From contig NC_013523.1 of NCBI RefSeq assembly GCF_000024985.1, positions 1,674,001 to 1,738,000 on the forward strand: a DNA stretch of 64,000 bases, read 5' to 3'. This document shows positions 36,613 to 45,302 of this stretch, one piece after another. This DNA comes from Sphaerobacter thermophilus DSM 20745 (GTDB taxonomy: Bacteria > Chloroflexota > Chloroflexia > Thermomicrobiales > Thermomicrobiaceae). Below the pieces are notes generated by a model. The model had not been told where the DNA came from and searched no databases. It saw only the letters and a program-made list of their open reading frames with translations. The translations under genes were made by a program, and so were the position numbers. Within the stretch, counting starts at the first letter, position 1, and the number at the start of each line of letters is the position of its first letter.

Positions 36613-36641
36613 ATCATACCGGCTTGTGAAAGTTGTGTCAA
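36613..36641 (-). promoter_or_regulatory. Promoter of the ilvBNC leader
   Basis: On the minus strand TTGACA (36641-36636), 17 bases, then TATGAT (36618-36613). Transcription would start about 30 bases before the GTG of the leader frame. Confidence 0.75.
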
Positions 36642-36709
36642 GAGCCGCGGCTTCCCTCGCTCGGATCGTCCCCGGCTGCAGCGCCGACGTGCCACCGGCC
36701 GGGGCGTCC

Positions 36710-36738
36710 TTGCGGCACCGGTCGGAATGTGCTATACT
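36710..36738 (+). promoter_or_regulatory. Promoter of tRNA-Leu/rnpB/tRNA-His
   Basis: TTGCGG (36710-36715), 17 bases, then TATACT (36733-36738), about 50 bases ahead of tRNA-Leu. It is divergent from the ilvBNC leader promoter. Confidence 0.65.
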
Positions 36739-36789
36739 GCTTGCCGCGTCGGGATACGGCGCTCCGACTTGACAACGAGTCGGGAACAT

Positions 36790-36876
<87 letters not shown>

Positions 36877-36914
36877 CCGGCCGGGAGCCTGCCGCAAGCG
36901 GGCTTCCGTTAACA

Positions 36915-37289
36915 ATTGAATGGCGTGGGCAGGACGGTCGCTGGCCGTTCCGGCCAGAGGAAAGTCCGAGCTGCATAGAGCGAGGGTGCCCGGCGAAAGC
37001 CGGGGCAGCGTTCGCCGGTGGCGCTGACAGTCCAGATCGGCACCGTGGCGGGTACCCCGCCGCGGTGAGAGCAACAGAGACCAATGCCGGGCCCTCTGCG
37101 GTCCGGAGTGAAAAGGGCAATCCTCCCCGCAGCAATCTCCGAATGGGCCGCTATCAGGTTGCTCGCCGAGGCCCGAAGTCGAGAGCAGCCACGGAGGCGA
37201 CGACGTGGCCGGTCGGTGGCCACGAGCCATCGGCCGAGACAGATGACCGTCAAGAACAGAACTCGGCTTACTCGCCCACGCCATTCAAT
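36915..37289 (+). ncRNA. rnpB: RNase P RNA (type A)
   Basis: The gene starts and ends with a perfect 16-bp P1 helix (36915-36930 with 37274-37289). The conserved GAGGAAAGTCCGAGCT near the 5' end and CAAGAACAGAACTCGGCTTA near the 3' end form P4 and flanking elements. Internal AGTGAAAAGGG and GCCCGAAGTC elements also fit. About 375 bases is normal. The RNA is the catalytic part of RNase P, which matures tRNA 5' ends. It lies between two tRNA genes on the same strand. Confidence 0.93.
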
Positions 37290-37294
37290 GACAT

Positions 37295-37371
37295 GGTGCC
37301 TCTAGCTCAATTGGCAGAGCACTGGTCTGTGGAACCAGGGGTTACGGGTTCAAGCCCCGTGAGGCACCCCA
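37295..37371 (+). tRNA. tRNA-His (GTG anticodon) with encoded G-1
   Basis: The acceptor stem GTGCCTC/GAGGCAC is extended by G at 37295 opposite C at 37368, the histidine identity pair. The anticodon loop CTGTGGA gives GTG. The T loop is GGTTCAAGC. CCA is encoded (37369-37371). It begins six bases after rnpB. Confidence 0.95.
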
Positions 37372-37384
37372 AAGAAACACCGCG

Positions 37385-37416
37385 GAGGGGCAGGGAAAAT
37401 CCCTGCCCCTCTTGCT
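37385..37416 (+). terminator. Terminator after tRNA-His
   Basis: A 12-bp perfect stem (37385-37396 with 37400-37411) with an AAA loop is followed by TTGCTTTC. It lies 14 bases after the tRNA and probably ends the tRNA-Leu/rnpB/tRNA-His transcript. Confidence 0.75.
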
Positions 37417-37736
37417 TTCGCTCGTCGCGTCACCTAGCGGACCTTCAGCCGACGGCCCCTCTACCCATGCGATTGCCGTCGCAGCTCACCGCTGTGATGC
37501 GGACGATGGGCTCTCGAGGGACTGCTTCTGGCAGTTCGGTACGGTGCTGAGTCTCCTGGCACACTTGCCGGCTGTCGTCCGGGTCATCGCATCGGCCCCC
37601 GCCAACCCGGACATGGTGAGCCGTCGGTCGCGCACGAAATGAGGCTTCTCCCGTGATCGAGGCCACGCCGCCGGGAATGCATCCCCGCCCGTGTTCATCG
37701 ATCGCCGCACACTGCGGATCGGGCGTCCGAACCCGT
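37417..37736. other. 320-base region without a convincing gene
   Basis: I see no frame with a ribosome-binding site and recognisable sequence, and no RNA motif, between the tRNA terminator and the alaS promoter. Confidence 0.4.
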
Positions 37737-37765
37737 TGACACCCAGGCACCGCCCTGCCATACTG
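37737..37765 (+). promoter_or_regulatory. alaS promoter
   Basis: TTGACA (37737-37742), 17 bases, then CATACT (37760-37765), about 95 bases before the alaS ATG. Confidence 0.55.
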
Positions 37766-37860
37766 TACGTACACGTCGCGGTTGGAGGTGGTCCGGCGGC
37801 TCCAACGTCGGTACAATCCATGGCTGCTGTCTGGCCGCGACTCGTGAGGGCGTTACCCAG

Positions 37861-40500
37861 ATGAAGAGTAATGAGATCCGCCGGATCTTCGTCGAATTCT
37901 TTGCCGAGCGTGGGCACCTCCATGTGCCGAGTTCATCCCTGGTGCCGCACAACGACCCCACCGTCCTGCTAACCACCGCCGGCATGCAGCAGATGACTCC
38001 CTACTTCCTCGGGTTGGAGCGCCCACCCAGCGTCCGCATGACCTCGATCCAGAAGTGCTTCCGGACCGTCGACATCGACGAGGTCGGCGACGAAGAGCAC
38101 CTCACCTTCTTCGAGATGCTCGGCAACTTCTCGGTCGGCGACTACTTCAAGGCCGAGGCGATCTCCTGGGCCTGGGAGCTTCTGACCGAGCGGTTCGGCA
38201 TTCCGCGCGAGCGGCTGCGCCCCTCGGTGCACCGCAACGACGAGTTCGCCTTCGCCTTCTGGCGCGACGAGATCGGCATCCCCGAGCACCTCATCGCGCG
38301 GCTGGGCGACGAGCACAACTGGTGGGGACCCGTCGGCACCACCGGTCCGAACGGCCCCGACTCCGAGATCTTTTACGACCGCGGCGAGGAGCTGGGCTGC
38401 GGCCGGCCCGACTGCGGGCCCGGCTGCGATCATTGCAACCGCTTCCTCGAGATCTGGAACCTCGTCTTCATGGAGTTCTACAAGGAAGAGGACGGCTCCC
38501 AGCGCCCGCTGCCGCGCAAGAACATCGACACCGGGATGGGCCTAGAGCGCATCTCCATGGTCCTCCAGGGCGTCGGCTCCGTCTTCGAGACCGACCTCTA
38601 CATGCCGGTGCTCCTGAAGGCGGCCGAACTGGCCGGGGTCCAGTACCGCCAGGACCCGAAGGTCGACCGCTCGCTGCGCGTCATCGCCGACCACGGCCGC
38701 GCCGTCACCTTCCTAATTGGCGACGGTGTCTTCCCCGGCAACGAGGGTCGCAGCTACGTCCTGCGCCGCGTCCTGCGCCGCGCCGTGCGCCACGGCCGGT
38801 TGATCGGCATCGACCGGCCCTTCCTCACTGAGGTCGCGGACGTCGTCATCGATATGTTCGCCGAGCACTACCCGAACCTGCGCGAGCAGCAGGAGCGCAT
38901 CCGCCAGGTGATTCGGCACGAGGAGGAGCACTTCGGCCGCACGCTCGCGACCGGCATCGGCCGCTTCGAGACGCTGGCGGCGGACCTCCGCGCGCGCGGT
39001 GAGACGGTCGTCCCCGGCGCCGAAGCGTTCCGTCTCTACGACACCTACGGCTTCCCGTACGAGTTGACCGAGGAACTTGCGAGCGACGCCGGGCTGACCG
39101 TCGACCGCGAGGGCTTCGACCGGGCGATGGCCGCCCAGCGGGAGCAGAGCCGTGCCAGCGCCGCTATCTTCAGCGACGAGGCACGCACGCGCGCCGCACT
39201 CTACGCCAACCTGACCGACAAGCCGACCGTCTTCCTGGGCTATGAGACGACCGAGGCGACGGGCACCGTAGTCGGTATCCTCGGGGCCGAGGCCGCACAG
39301 GAGAGCGCCGAGGCAGGGGAACAGGTGGAGATTGTCCTCGACCAGACCCCCTTCTACCCCGAGGGCGGCGGCCAGGTCGGTGACACCGGAAACATTCAGA
39401 CCGACACGGGCGTCTTCGAAGTCGAAGATACGCAGCGCCCGGCTCCCGGCGTCATCGTGCACCGCGGGATCGTCCGCGAGGGATACATCCAGGTGGGCCA
39501 GACGGCCGAGGCGCGGGTCGACGCCCAGCGACGGGCCGACATCCGACGCAACCACACCGCCACCCACCTGCTCCATACCGCACTGCGCCGGGTTCTCGGG
39601 GAGCACGTCCAGCAGGCCGGCTCCCTCGTCGCGCCCGACCGGCTCCGCTTCGACTTCACCAGCCTGGAGCCAGTCGGCGCCGCCGCGCTGCGCGAAGTGC
39701 AGGAGATCGTGAACCAGCAGATCCTCGCCGACAGCCCGGTGCAGGCAGAGATCAAGCCCTACCAGGAAGCGATCGCCGAGGGTGCGATCGCCCTGTTCGG
39801 CGAAAAGTACGGGGACAACGTGCGCGTCGTGACCATTCCGTCCTTCAGCAAGGAGCTCTGCGGCGGCACGCACGTCAACCACACCGGCGAAATCGGCCTC
39901 TTCGTCATCACCGAGGAGTCGAGCGTCGCCAGCGGCGTGCGCCGGGTCGAGGCCCTGACCGGGCGCGCCGCCGCCGAGTACGCGCTGCGTCTCCAGGAGA
40001 TGTCTCAGCGCCTGGTGCGCGACCTCCACGTCCCGCTCGACGAGCTCCCCGCGCAGGTCGCGGCGCTCCAGGAGCGCCTGCGGGAGCGGGAGCGCGAGAT
40101 CGAGCGCCTGCGAGTTGAACTCGCCAGCGTCCAGATCGGCGACCTGATCGAGAAGGCGGTCACTGTCGACGGCACGCGCGTGCTCGCCGCCCGCGTCGAG
40201 GCGCCCAATCGTGACACACTGCTCCAGATGGGCGACCGCCTGCGCGACAAGCTCGCCAGCGGCGTGGTCGTGCTAGGCGCGGTCATCGACGACCGGCCGG
40301 CGCTCCTCGCCATGGTCACCCGTGACCTGGTGCAGCGGGGCGTCGATGCCGGCAAGTTGATCCGCGAGATCACCCCGGTTGTCGGCGGCCGCGGCGGTGG
40401 CCGCCCCGAACTCGCCCAGGGCGGCGGCACCGACCCGTCGCGACTCGATGCCGCACTGGAGACCGCCCGCTCCGTCGTCGAGCGCCAGCTCATGGGCTAA
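37861..40500 (+). CDS. alaS: Alanyl-tRNA synthetase
   Basis: The 879-residue class II synthetase charges tRNA-Ala. The catalytic domain starts FVEFFAERGHLHVPSSSLVP and has QKCFRTVDIDEVGDEEHLTFFEMLGNF split across motif 2. The editing domain carries HTATHLLHTAL (HxxxH zinc site) and the CGGTHVNHTGEIG Cys/His pair. A coiled coil precedes the C-terminal DHHA1/C-Ala domain with GGRGGGRPELAQGGG. Full length for the family. A fourth Cys-rich segment (GCGRPDCGPGCDHC, residues ~180-193) is a typical extra zinc-binding loop. Confidence 0.97.
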   Translation: MKSNEIRRIFVEFFAERGHLHVPSSSLVPHNDPTVLLTTAGMQQMTPYFLGLERPPSVRMTSIQKCFRTVDIDEVGDEEHLTFFEMLGNFSVGDYFKAEAISWAWELLTERFGIPRERLRPSVHRNDEFAFAFWRDEIGIPEHLIARLGDEHNWWGPVGTTGPNGPDSEIFYDRGEELGCGRPDCGPGCDHCNRFLEIWNLVFMEFYKEEDGSQRPLPRKNIDTGMGLERISMVLQGVGSVFETDLYMPVLLKAAELAGVQYRQDPKVDRSLRVIADHGRAVTFLIGDGVFPGNEGRSYVLRRVLRRAVRHGRLIGIDRPFLTEVADVVIDMFAEHYPNLREQQERIRQVIRHEEEHFGRTLATGIGRFETLAADLRARGETVVPGAEAFRLYDTYGFPYELTEELASDAGLTVDREGFDRAMAAQREQSRASAAIFSDEARTRAALYANLTDKPTVFLGYETTEATGTVVGILGAEAAQESAEAGEQVEIVLDQTPFYPEGGGQVGDTGNIQTDTGVFEVEDTQRPAPGVIVHRGIVREGYIQVGQTAEARVDAQRRADIRRNHTATHLLHTALRRVLGEHVQQAGSLVAPDRLRFDFTSLEPVGAAALREVQEIVNQQILADSPVQAEIKPYQEAIAEGAIALFGEKYGDNVRVVTIPSFSKELCGGTHVNHTGEIGLFVITEESSVASGVRRVEALTGRAAAEYALRLQEMSQRLVRDLHVPLDELPAQVAALQERLREREREIERLRVELASVQIGDLIEKAVTVDGTRVLAARVEAPNRDTLLQMGDRLRDKLASGVVVLGAVIDDRPALLAMVTRDLVQRGVDAGKLIREITPVVGGRGGGRPELAQGGGTDPSRLDAALETARSVVERQLMG

Positions 40501-40548
40501 CCCGGGGCTGGCGCCGCTCGACCGAGCCCACTGCAAGGGAAGGGTTCC

Positions 40549-42228
40549 ATGGGGGCACCGGAGCCGATGATCGTCCACATCAACAGCGGGACGGACCTCG
40601 ACGATCTGCTGGCACGCCTGCCCGAGTACGCTGATCGCCGCGTCACACTGGTCGTGGCGGACGAGTCCGACGTGCTGACGACGGCTGCCGAGCTGTCGCG
40701 CGTCCTGGCCGCCGCCCGGCGAGAACGCGTGACGCTCGCGCTGAGCACCCGCGATCCCCTGCGCCAGGAACTGGCGCGTATGATCGGGTGGACCGTGCTC
40801 GACCCGGCGCCCGAGCACGACGAGGACACGACCGCCGACCTTGCCACCTACATCCCCAGACCGTCAACGCCCTTGAGTCAGGCCTCGGCAGCCGCGACCC
40901 GAGCCATCCCCCGGACGCCGACCGGCACCATCGTCCTTGACCCAGATCAGGAGCGGCCGCCCGCCTGGCTCACCGCGCAGATCGCTGCGGGCGCCAACGG
41001 CTATGCCCGGCCAGCCGCCCATGCTTTGGACGACGATGAAGAGGCAGAAGACGAGCCACGGCGGCGCAGAATCCCCTTCGCCCTCATCTTCGCCATCGTC
41101 GCGCCCCTGGTCGTGCTGCTACTGGTCGGCGGCATTCTCTACTACGTCCTTCCGACAGCCACCATCACCCTGGTGCCGGAGGAACACACCATCGAGGCCG
41201 ACCTCACCTATGGCGTCGCCATGCCCGGCGCGAGCTACGACATCACCGTCGAGCCAACCGAACTCGAGAACACGACCGTCTTCGAGCATCAGATCCCCAC
41301 TACCGGCGAGCGCTTCGAGCCGGACGGCACCGCGACCGGCTCGGTCCAGTTCATGAACCCGACGACGCGGCCGATCGCCGTCCCGTCCCAGACGCGGCTC
41401 ACCGGTACCAACGGCATGGTCTACCTCACCCGCGAGGCTGTGACCGTCCCGGCCGCCGACCCCTTCGGATCCCTCGCGCTTGGCACGGCGGGAGTGACGG
41501 TCATGGCTGCTGAGCCGGGCCCGGACGGCAACGCCGATGCCGGGACCATCGTGGGACAGCTCGAGAACGGCCTCTACTTCACCAACCGCGAGCCGATCCA
41601 GGGTGGCACCATGAAGCGGATCGCCACCGTCAGCGAGGCGGACATCGCCGCGCTCCGTGAAGCCGCCCAAGCCGATCTGGCCGCACGGGCCGAGGCGGAG
41701 TTCCGCGAGAAGATCGACCCCGAGCTCAAGCTTGTCCCCGGCTCGTTGCAGGTGGAGGAGCCGGTGATCGAGATCAGCCACGAGGCCGGGCAGGACGCCG
41801 AGACGGTCTCCGTCCGCGCCCGCCAGACGGTCCGCGGCAAGCTCTACAACCCGGAGCAGCTCGACGCCCAGGCGCGCGACGAAGTCGGCCGCCGCCTGGC
41901 AGCCCAGGCGGGCAACGGGGTGATCCTGCTCGGCCCCACGGTGACCGTGAGCGACCCCACCCCACTCAACGAGGAGCAGACGGCCTTCCGCGTCCACGCC
42001 GAAGCGGTGGTACGCACCGTGATCACCGCTGAGCAGCAGCAGGAGTTGATCGACCAGGTCACCGGCAAGAGCATCGAGGAAGCCGAGGAGGCGCTGGACG
42101 CCATGCCCGGCGTGGCCCAGTACCACATCGAGCAGGGCCCCGACTGGCTGCCGCGACGCATGCCACAGATTCCGTCGCGTATACGAGTGGAAGTCACCAG
42201 TGGCGAGCAGCTCGCAACCGGGTCGTAG
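40549..42228 (+). CDS. Membrane-anchored Baseplate-J-like domain protein
   Basis: This 559-residue protein lies between alaS and ruvX. Residues 1-~100 form a Rossmann-like unit (VTLVVADESDVLTTAAEL, then RVTLALSTRDPLRQELARM). A Pro/Glu-rich linker leads to one membrane helix near residue 185-205 (FALIFAIVAPLVVLLLVGG). The rest, probably outside, is β-rich and repeats the ATGSVQFMNPTTRPIAVP pattern found in Baseplate_J/gp47-like domains, here a cellular and not phage-linked version. The end RVEVTSGEQLATGS overlaps the ruvX start by 29 bases. The function is unknown; possibly envelope assembly. Confidence 0.65.
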   Translation: MGAPEPMIVHINSGTDLDDLLARLPEYADRRVTLVVADESDVLTTAAELSRVLAAARRERVTLALSTRDPLRQELARMIGWTVLDPAPEHDEDTTADLATYIPRPSTPLSQASAAATRAIPRTPTGTIVLDPDQERPPAWLTAQIAAGANGYARPAAHALDDDEEAEDEPRRRRIPFALIFAIVAPLVVLLLVGGILYYVLPTATITLVPEEHTIEADLTYGVAMPGASYDITVEPTELENTTVFEHQIPTTGERFEPDGTATGSVQFMNPTTRPIAVPSQTRLTGTNGMVYLTREAVTVPAADPFGSLALGTAGVTVMAAEPGPDGNADAGTIVGQLENGLYFTNREPIQGGTMKRIATVSEADIAALREAAQADLAARAEAEFREKIDPELKLVPGSLQVEEPVIEISHEAGQDAETVSVRARQTVRGKLYNPEQLDAQARDEVGRRLAAQAGNGVILLGPTVTVSDPTPLNEEQTAFRVHAEAVVRTVITAEQQQELIDQVTGKSIEEAEEALDAMPGVAQYHIEQGPDWLPRRMPQIPSRIRVEVTSGEQLATGS

Positions 42229-42631
42229 ACTGATCGCGCTCGACGTCGGGGCGAGACGCGTCGGCGTCGCCGTCAGCGACGAGCTGGGGCTGATCGCCAG
42301 CCCGGTCGAGTCGGTCGACATGAAGCGCGACGGCATGGACCGCCTCGTCGCGTTGATCGAGCGCTACGACCCGGAGCGCATCATCATCGGCCTCCCGCTC
42401 GGCATGTCCGGCCGGGAGGGCCCGCAGGCCGCCGCAACCCGCGCCTTCGCCCAGCAACTCAGGGGGCGTGTGGACCGCCCCATCATCTTCTGGGACGAAC
42501 GCCTGACCACCTTCATGGCCGATCAGAGCCTCATCGAAGCCGGCCACCGCCGCGCCCGCCGCAAGCAGCACGTCGACGCCGTCGCCGCCGCCCTCATCCT
42601 CCAGAGCTACCTGGATTCGCAGCGAGCGTGA
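42200..42631 (+). CDS. ruvX: Holliday-junction resolvase-like/pre-16S rRNA processing nuclease RuvX (YqgF)
   Basis: The 143-residue RNase H-fold protein starts LIALDVGARRVGVAVSD (catalytic Asp in the first strand) and has the second acidic site in FWDERLTTFMAD and the last in KQHVDAVAAALILQ. These match YqgF/RuvX, which matures the 5' end of 16S rRNA. The GTG at 42200 lies inside the preceding gene, indicating translational coupling. The alaS-X-ruvX order parallels the alaS-yrzL-yrrK order in Firmicutes. Confidence 0.92.
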   Translation: MASSSQPGRRLIALDVGARRVGVAVSDELGLIASPVESVDMKRDGMDRLVALIERYDPERIIIGLPLGMSGREGPQAAATRAFAQQLRGRVDRPIIFWDERLTTFMADQSLIEAGHRRARRKQHVDAVAAALILQSYLDSQRA

Positions 42632-42691
42632 CGCTGGGAGTGGAATCCACCTCGTCCGTGTGGTCGCTGGGACAGGCGGCAGCGCGACGAT

Positions 42692-44485
42692 TCACAGACT
42701 CTCGAAATACCTCCGAATCTTGCGAGCCATCAGCTTGCGGCGCTCCGCCAGGAATGCGGGGTAATCCTCAACCGTCATTTCTTCCATTCCCTCGGGGATG
42801 CAATGCGCCCGAAGGTTCTCGCGGAGCATGTCAAGATCAGTGATGTTCCCGTAGCGTCTCGGTCCACCCTGACACTGCTCTCGCAGCTCGCGGAAGTAGA
42901 CACCCGGCTCCTTGCTACCGATGGCGATATTGATCTCGCTTTGGGTGACCGCGTAGTTGGCGATTTGGTTGTACTGCCCACGGGACATTCCGTGACTCTT
43001 GAGGAAATGGCGCGGGAAGATATGGTGCAGATCCGACTTGACCTCGATCAGGTCGCGGACGCTAATGTCTTGAGAGAGGAATCCCCGATCGTTCATCTTG
43101 ACTTGCGCCGCCTGGAACACACGGAAGTAGGGGCTCGACGCGACCGAGGTCGTCATCAACTGCGGCAGAAGCGACTCCCAAAAGGTGTCGGACAGCTCCG
43201 CGTGGATGACGTTCTCCGCGTAGGTGGCAATACCCTGCTCTTGGATCTGGCGAATATCGTAGTCGATGGCGGTCTCAGGTGCTGCAGAGTATCGGCCGGT
43301 CAGGATAGACATGATGAACCAACGGCGCACGTACCTCTCAATATCCGCATCTGGGATCCTCGCATCGCGGAGCGTGAGGTAGAGGATATAGGCAAAATTG
43401 AGCGTATTCTGCGAACTAACCATCGAGGAGTCGACGAACCCCGCCGAGCGGATGATCATGAGGAAACGCTTAAAGTGCGTTTCGTTCATGAAGCGCAAGA
43501 TCCCGTTCTTCAGTTTGGCGAACGACTCCTCGACGATGGCCTCCTCGTACTGGCGCGTCTCAAAGTTTCGCCCGGAGAGCAGCGCCACGAGCTCTTCCAG
43601 GCGGCCGCGTCGGAACTCGGAGGTAAATGCGACCCGAAGCATGTCCGTATAGGACGGATCGTACAGATCATCATTCTCCTGTCGCAGCCAACTCAGGTGC
43701 GGGAAGAACTCGCTCCGGGCGAACTCGCGGTCGGCCTGAACCGTGTCGAAGAACTCGGGCGCAACAGCCAGGTGGCAGAAGTAGTCGATCGCCTTGCGCA
43801 GCATGTTCCCGCCGTATGTTTCATTGACAGCGATCTTCGACATCGCGAAGTCGGCCTGGCTAAGCGGGACGCCTTCTGAGTTCACGCGGATAAAGATCTC
43901 GGTGACGGTTTCGATGTCGAGGTCGTGATCGAGTTCAATCAGGCCGATCTGGTTGGCCGTAATCCCACGCAGTGCCTCGATGCTGCGGAACACCTCGTCA
44001 CGGCTGGTGCCCGGATTCCGGTCACAGTAAGTGTTGACGAGGTCGAACAAGCTCGTCTGTGGGTCGAACACGACGGCGATGTCAGGGATCCAGGCAGCGT
44101 CTTTCTGAATGGCAGAGTTGGAAACCTCAAACTGCTGGCGCCCGGGGTGGAACGCAATGCGAAGTCGCACGCGCTGGTAGTTCTTGTTTATCACCTCGCG
44201 CCCAAGCAGCGCCGCCATGAGCGCCGTCACTCGCTGCTGACCGTCAATGAGGATGCGCCTGCCAGCGGAAACGGTTCCGTCCTTGAGCTTGACATCCGGA
44301 TTGCGCCAGGTGATGAGGTAACCGACGGGAAAGCCCTGGAACAGCGAGTCCAGCAGGTTTCGCACCTTCACTGCGTCCCAGACAAAGGGCCGCTGGATCT
44401 CAGGGATAGCGATGTCTCCCGACTCGATCCAGGTGAACAGGGTGCCTACTGCCGCCTGGGTGACGGAGTAGCGCATGTTCGCCAT
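42692..44485 (-). CDS. DUF262 family protein with C-terminal HNH-like motif (GmrSD-like)
   Basis: The 597-residue protein begins at ATG 44485 after GGAGGGAGAGG. The N-terminal DUF262 (ParB/sulfiredoxin-like) domain carries QRPFVW (residues 31-36) and the signature [11 protein letters not shown] (80-90). The long helical middle lacks recognised motifs. Near residue 486 [13 protein letters not shown], followed by IANYAV and NIAIGSKEP, resembles the HNH-type nuclease part of GmrSD/DUF1524 proteins. Such proteins act in modification-dependent DNA restriction and phage defence. G+C is visibly lower (32 of 60 bases at 43021-43080) and codons are less biased than in flanking genes, suggesting transfer. 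No methylase is nearby. Confidence 0.75.
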   Translation of the reverse strand: MANMRYSVTQAAVGTLFTWIESGDIAIPEIQRPFVWDAVKVRNLLDSLFQGFPVGYLITWRNPDVKLKDGTVSAGRRILIDGQQRVTALMAALLGREVINKNYQRVRLRIAFHPGRQQFEVSNSAIQKDAAWIPDIAVVFDPQTSLFDLVNTYCDRNPGTSRDEVFRSIEALRGITANQIGLIELDHDLDIETVTEIFIRVNSEGVPLSQADFAMSKIAVNETYGGNMLRKAIDYFCHLAVAPEFFDTVQADREFARSEFFPHLSWLRQENDDLYDPSYTDMLRVAFTSEFRRGRLEELVALLSGRNFETRQYEEAIVEESFAKLKNGILRFMNETHFKRFLMIIRSAGFVDSSMVSSQNTLNFAYILYLTLRDARIPDADIERYVRRWFIMSILTGRYSAAPETAIDYDIRQIQEQGIATYAENVIHAELSDTFWESLLPQLMTTSVASSPYFRVFQAAQVKMNDRGFLSQDISVRDLIEVKSDLHHIFPRHFLKSHGMSRGQYNQIANYAVTQSEINIAIGSKEPGVYFRELREQCQGGPRRYGNITDLDMLRENLRAHCIPEGMEEMTVEDYPAFLAERRKLMARKIRRYFESL

Positions 44486-44736
44486 TCGTCCTCTCCCTCC
44501 ACGAAATCGGATTCGGGCTCCGGTGCACACTCCGTCGGGAGCCTCTGCGTGCGCATCCGGGGCAGGTAGATACCGGCATGGCGGCCCCAGATATCCCTCC
44601 GACGGACACGGTCAGTTTGCTCGTCGCCGGTGCTGCCGCGCTCCCGCGGCCGCACCGCGTGTTGAACTGCGGCTCAGCATCGAGTCGGTTAGAAGGCTGC
44701 ACCCAGGTCCTGCTGGGTTCTGGTGCGCTACCTGCT

Positions 44737-44769
44737 CATTGTTGCATAGCTACTGTCACTGCAACAATG
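44737..44769. promoter_or_regulatory. Perfect 10-bp palindrome of operator type
   Basis: CATTGTTGCA (44737-44746) and TGCAACAATG (44760-44769) are exact reverse complements with a 13-base spacer. It lies in a 457-base gap (44486-44942) between the divergent DUF262 and darA genes, about 104 bases upstream of the darA -35. A hairpin followed by GATCAG is unlikely to terminate. Dimeric regulator binding is the likelier role. Confidence 0.45.
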
Positions 44770-44872
44770 GATCAGCCGCCGGAGGCACGGGGACGTGCAG
44801 ATCGGACGTGCCGCTCATGCGGACAGGAACCCGCTGGCAACCGCCGCAAGGGCTGCACCAGGACCGCCTCCA

Positions 44873-44902
44873 TTGACGCTCCTTCTCGTGTGAGCCTATA
44901 AT
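44873..44902 (+). promoter_or_regulatory. darA promoter
   Basis: TTGACG (44873-44878), 18 bases, then a perfect TATAAT (44897-44902), 40 bases before the ATG. Confidence 0.75.
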
Positions 44903-44942
44903 CGCGGAGCGCGACGGGCCGTCGGAGCGGGGAGAGGAACGC

Positions 44943-45227
44943 ATGAAGCTGATCATTGCCGTCGTTCAAAACGAGGACGCCGATGCGGTCATCGACGCCC
45001 TCCTGGAAACCGACTTCCGTGCGACCCGCCTCGCCAGTACCGGCGGCTTCCTGCGGCGTGGCAACACCACCATCATGATCGGCGTGCAGGATCATCAGGT
45101 GGATCAAGTGCTCGACGTGATCCGGCACGAGGCCAGGGCTCGCGCCCAGCAGGGTGAGGGCACCGAGGTGCAGACCTCTGCTGCCACCGTGTTCGTGCTC
45201 AACCTCGAGGACTACCACCGGCTCTGA
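44943..45227 (+). CDS. darA: Cyclic di-AMP receptor, PII-like (DarA/PstA family)
   Basis: The 94-residue protein begins MKLIIAVVQNEDADAVIDAL after GGGGAGAGGAA. It has the family core LASTGGFLRRGNTTIMIGV, whose Thr/Gly/Phe residues contact c-di-AMP in characterised PstA/DarA trimers. The length is slightly below the ~109 of Firmicutes members. The signal transduced downstream is unknown in any species. It is followed after 75 bases by a site-2 protease gene. Confidence 0.88.
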   Translation: MKLIIAVVQNEDADAVIDALLETDFRATRLASTGGFLRRGNTTIMIGVQDHQVDQVLDVIRHEARARAQQGEGTEVQTSAATVFVLNLEDYHRL

Positions 45228-45302
45228 TCGGCACACCAGCCAGTCGAGCCGGGGTGACCGGCGACCCGCGCGCCGTCGATCGCTGGCCAGGAGGGAGCGG
45301 GA

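Noticed and set aside
40549-42228. Baseplate-J-like gene considered as phage-derived
   Set aside because: It has a membrane helix, lies in a housekeeping operon and no other phage genes are nearby.
44737-44769. Palindrome considered as an intrinsic terminator
   Set aside because: The 13-base loop and lack of a T-run on either side make termination unlikely. An operator is favoured.
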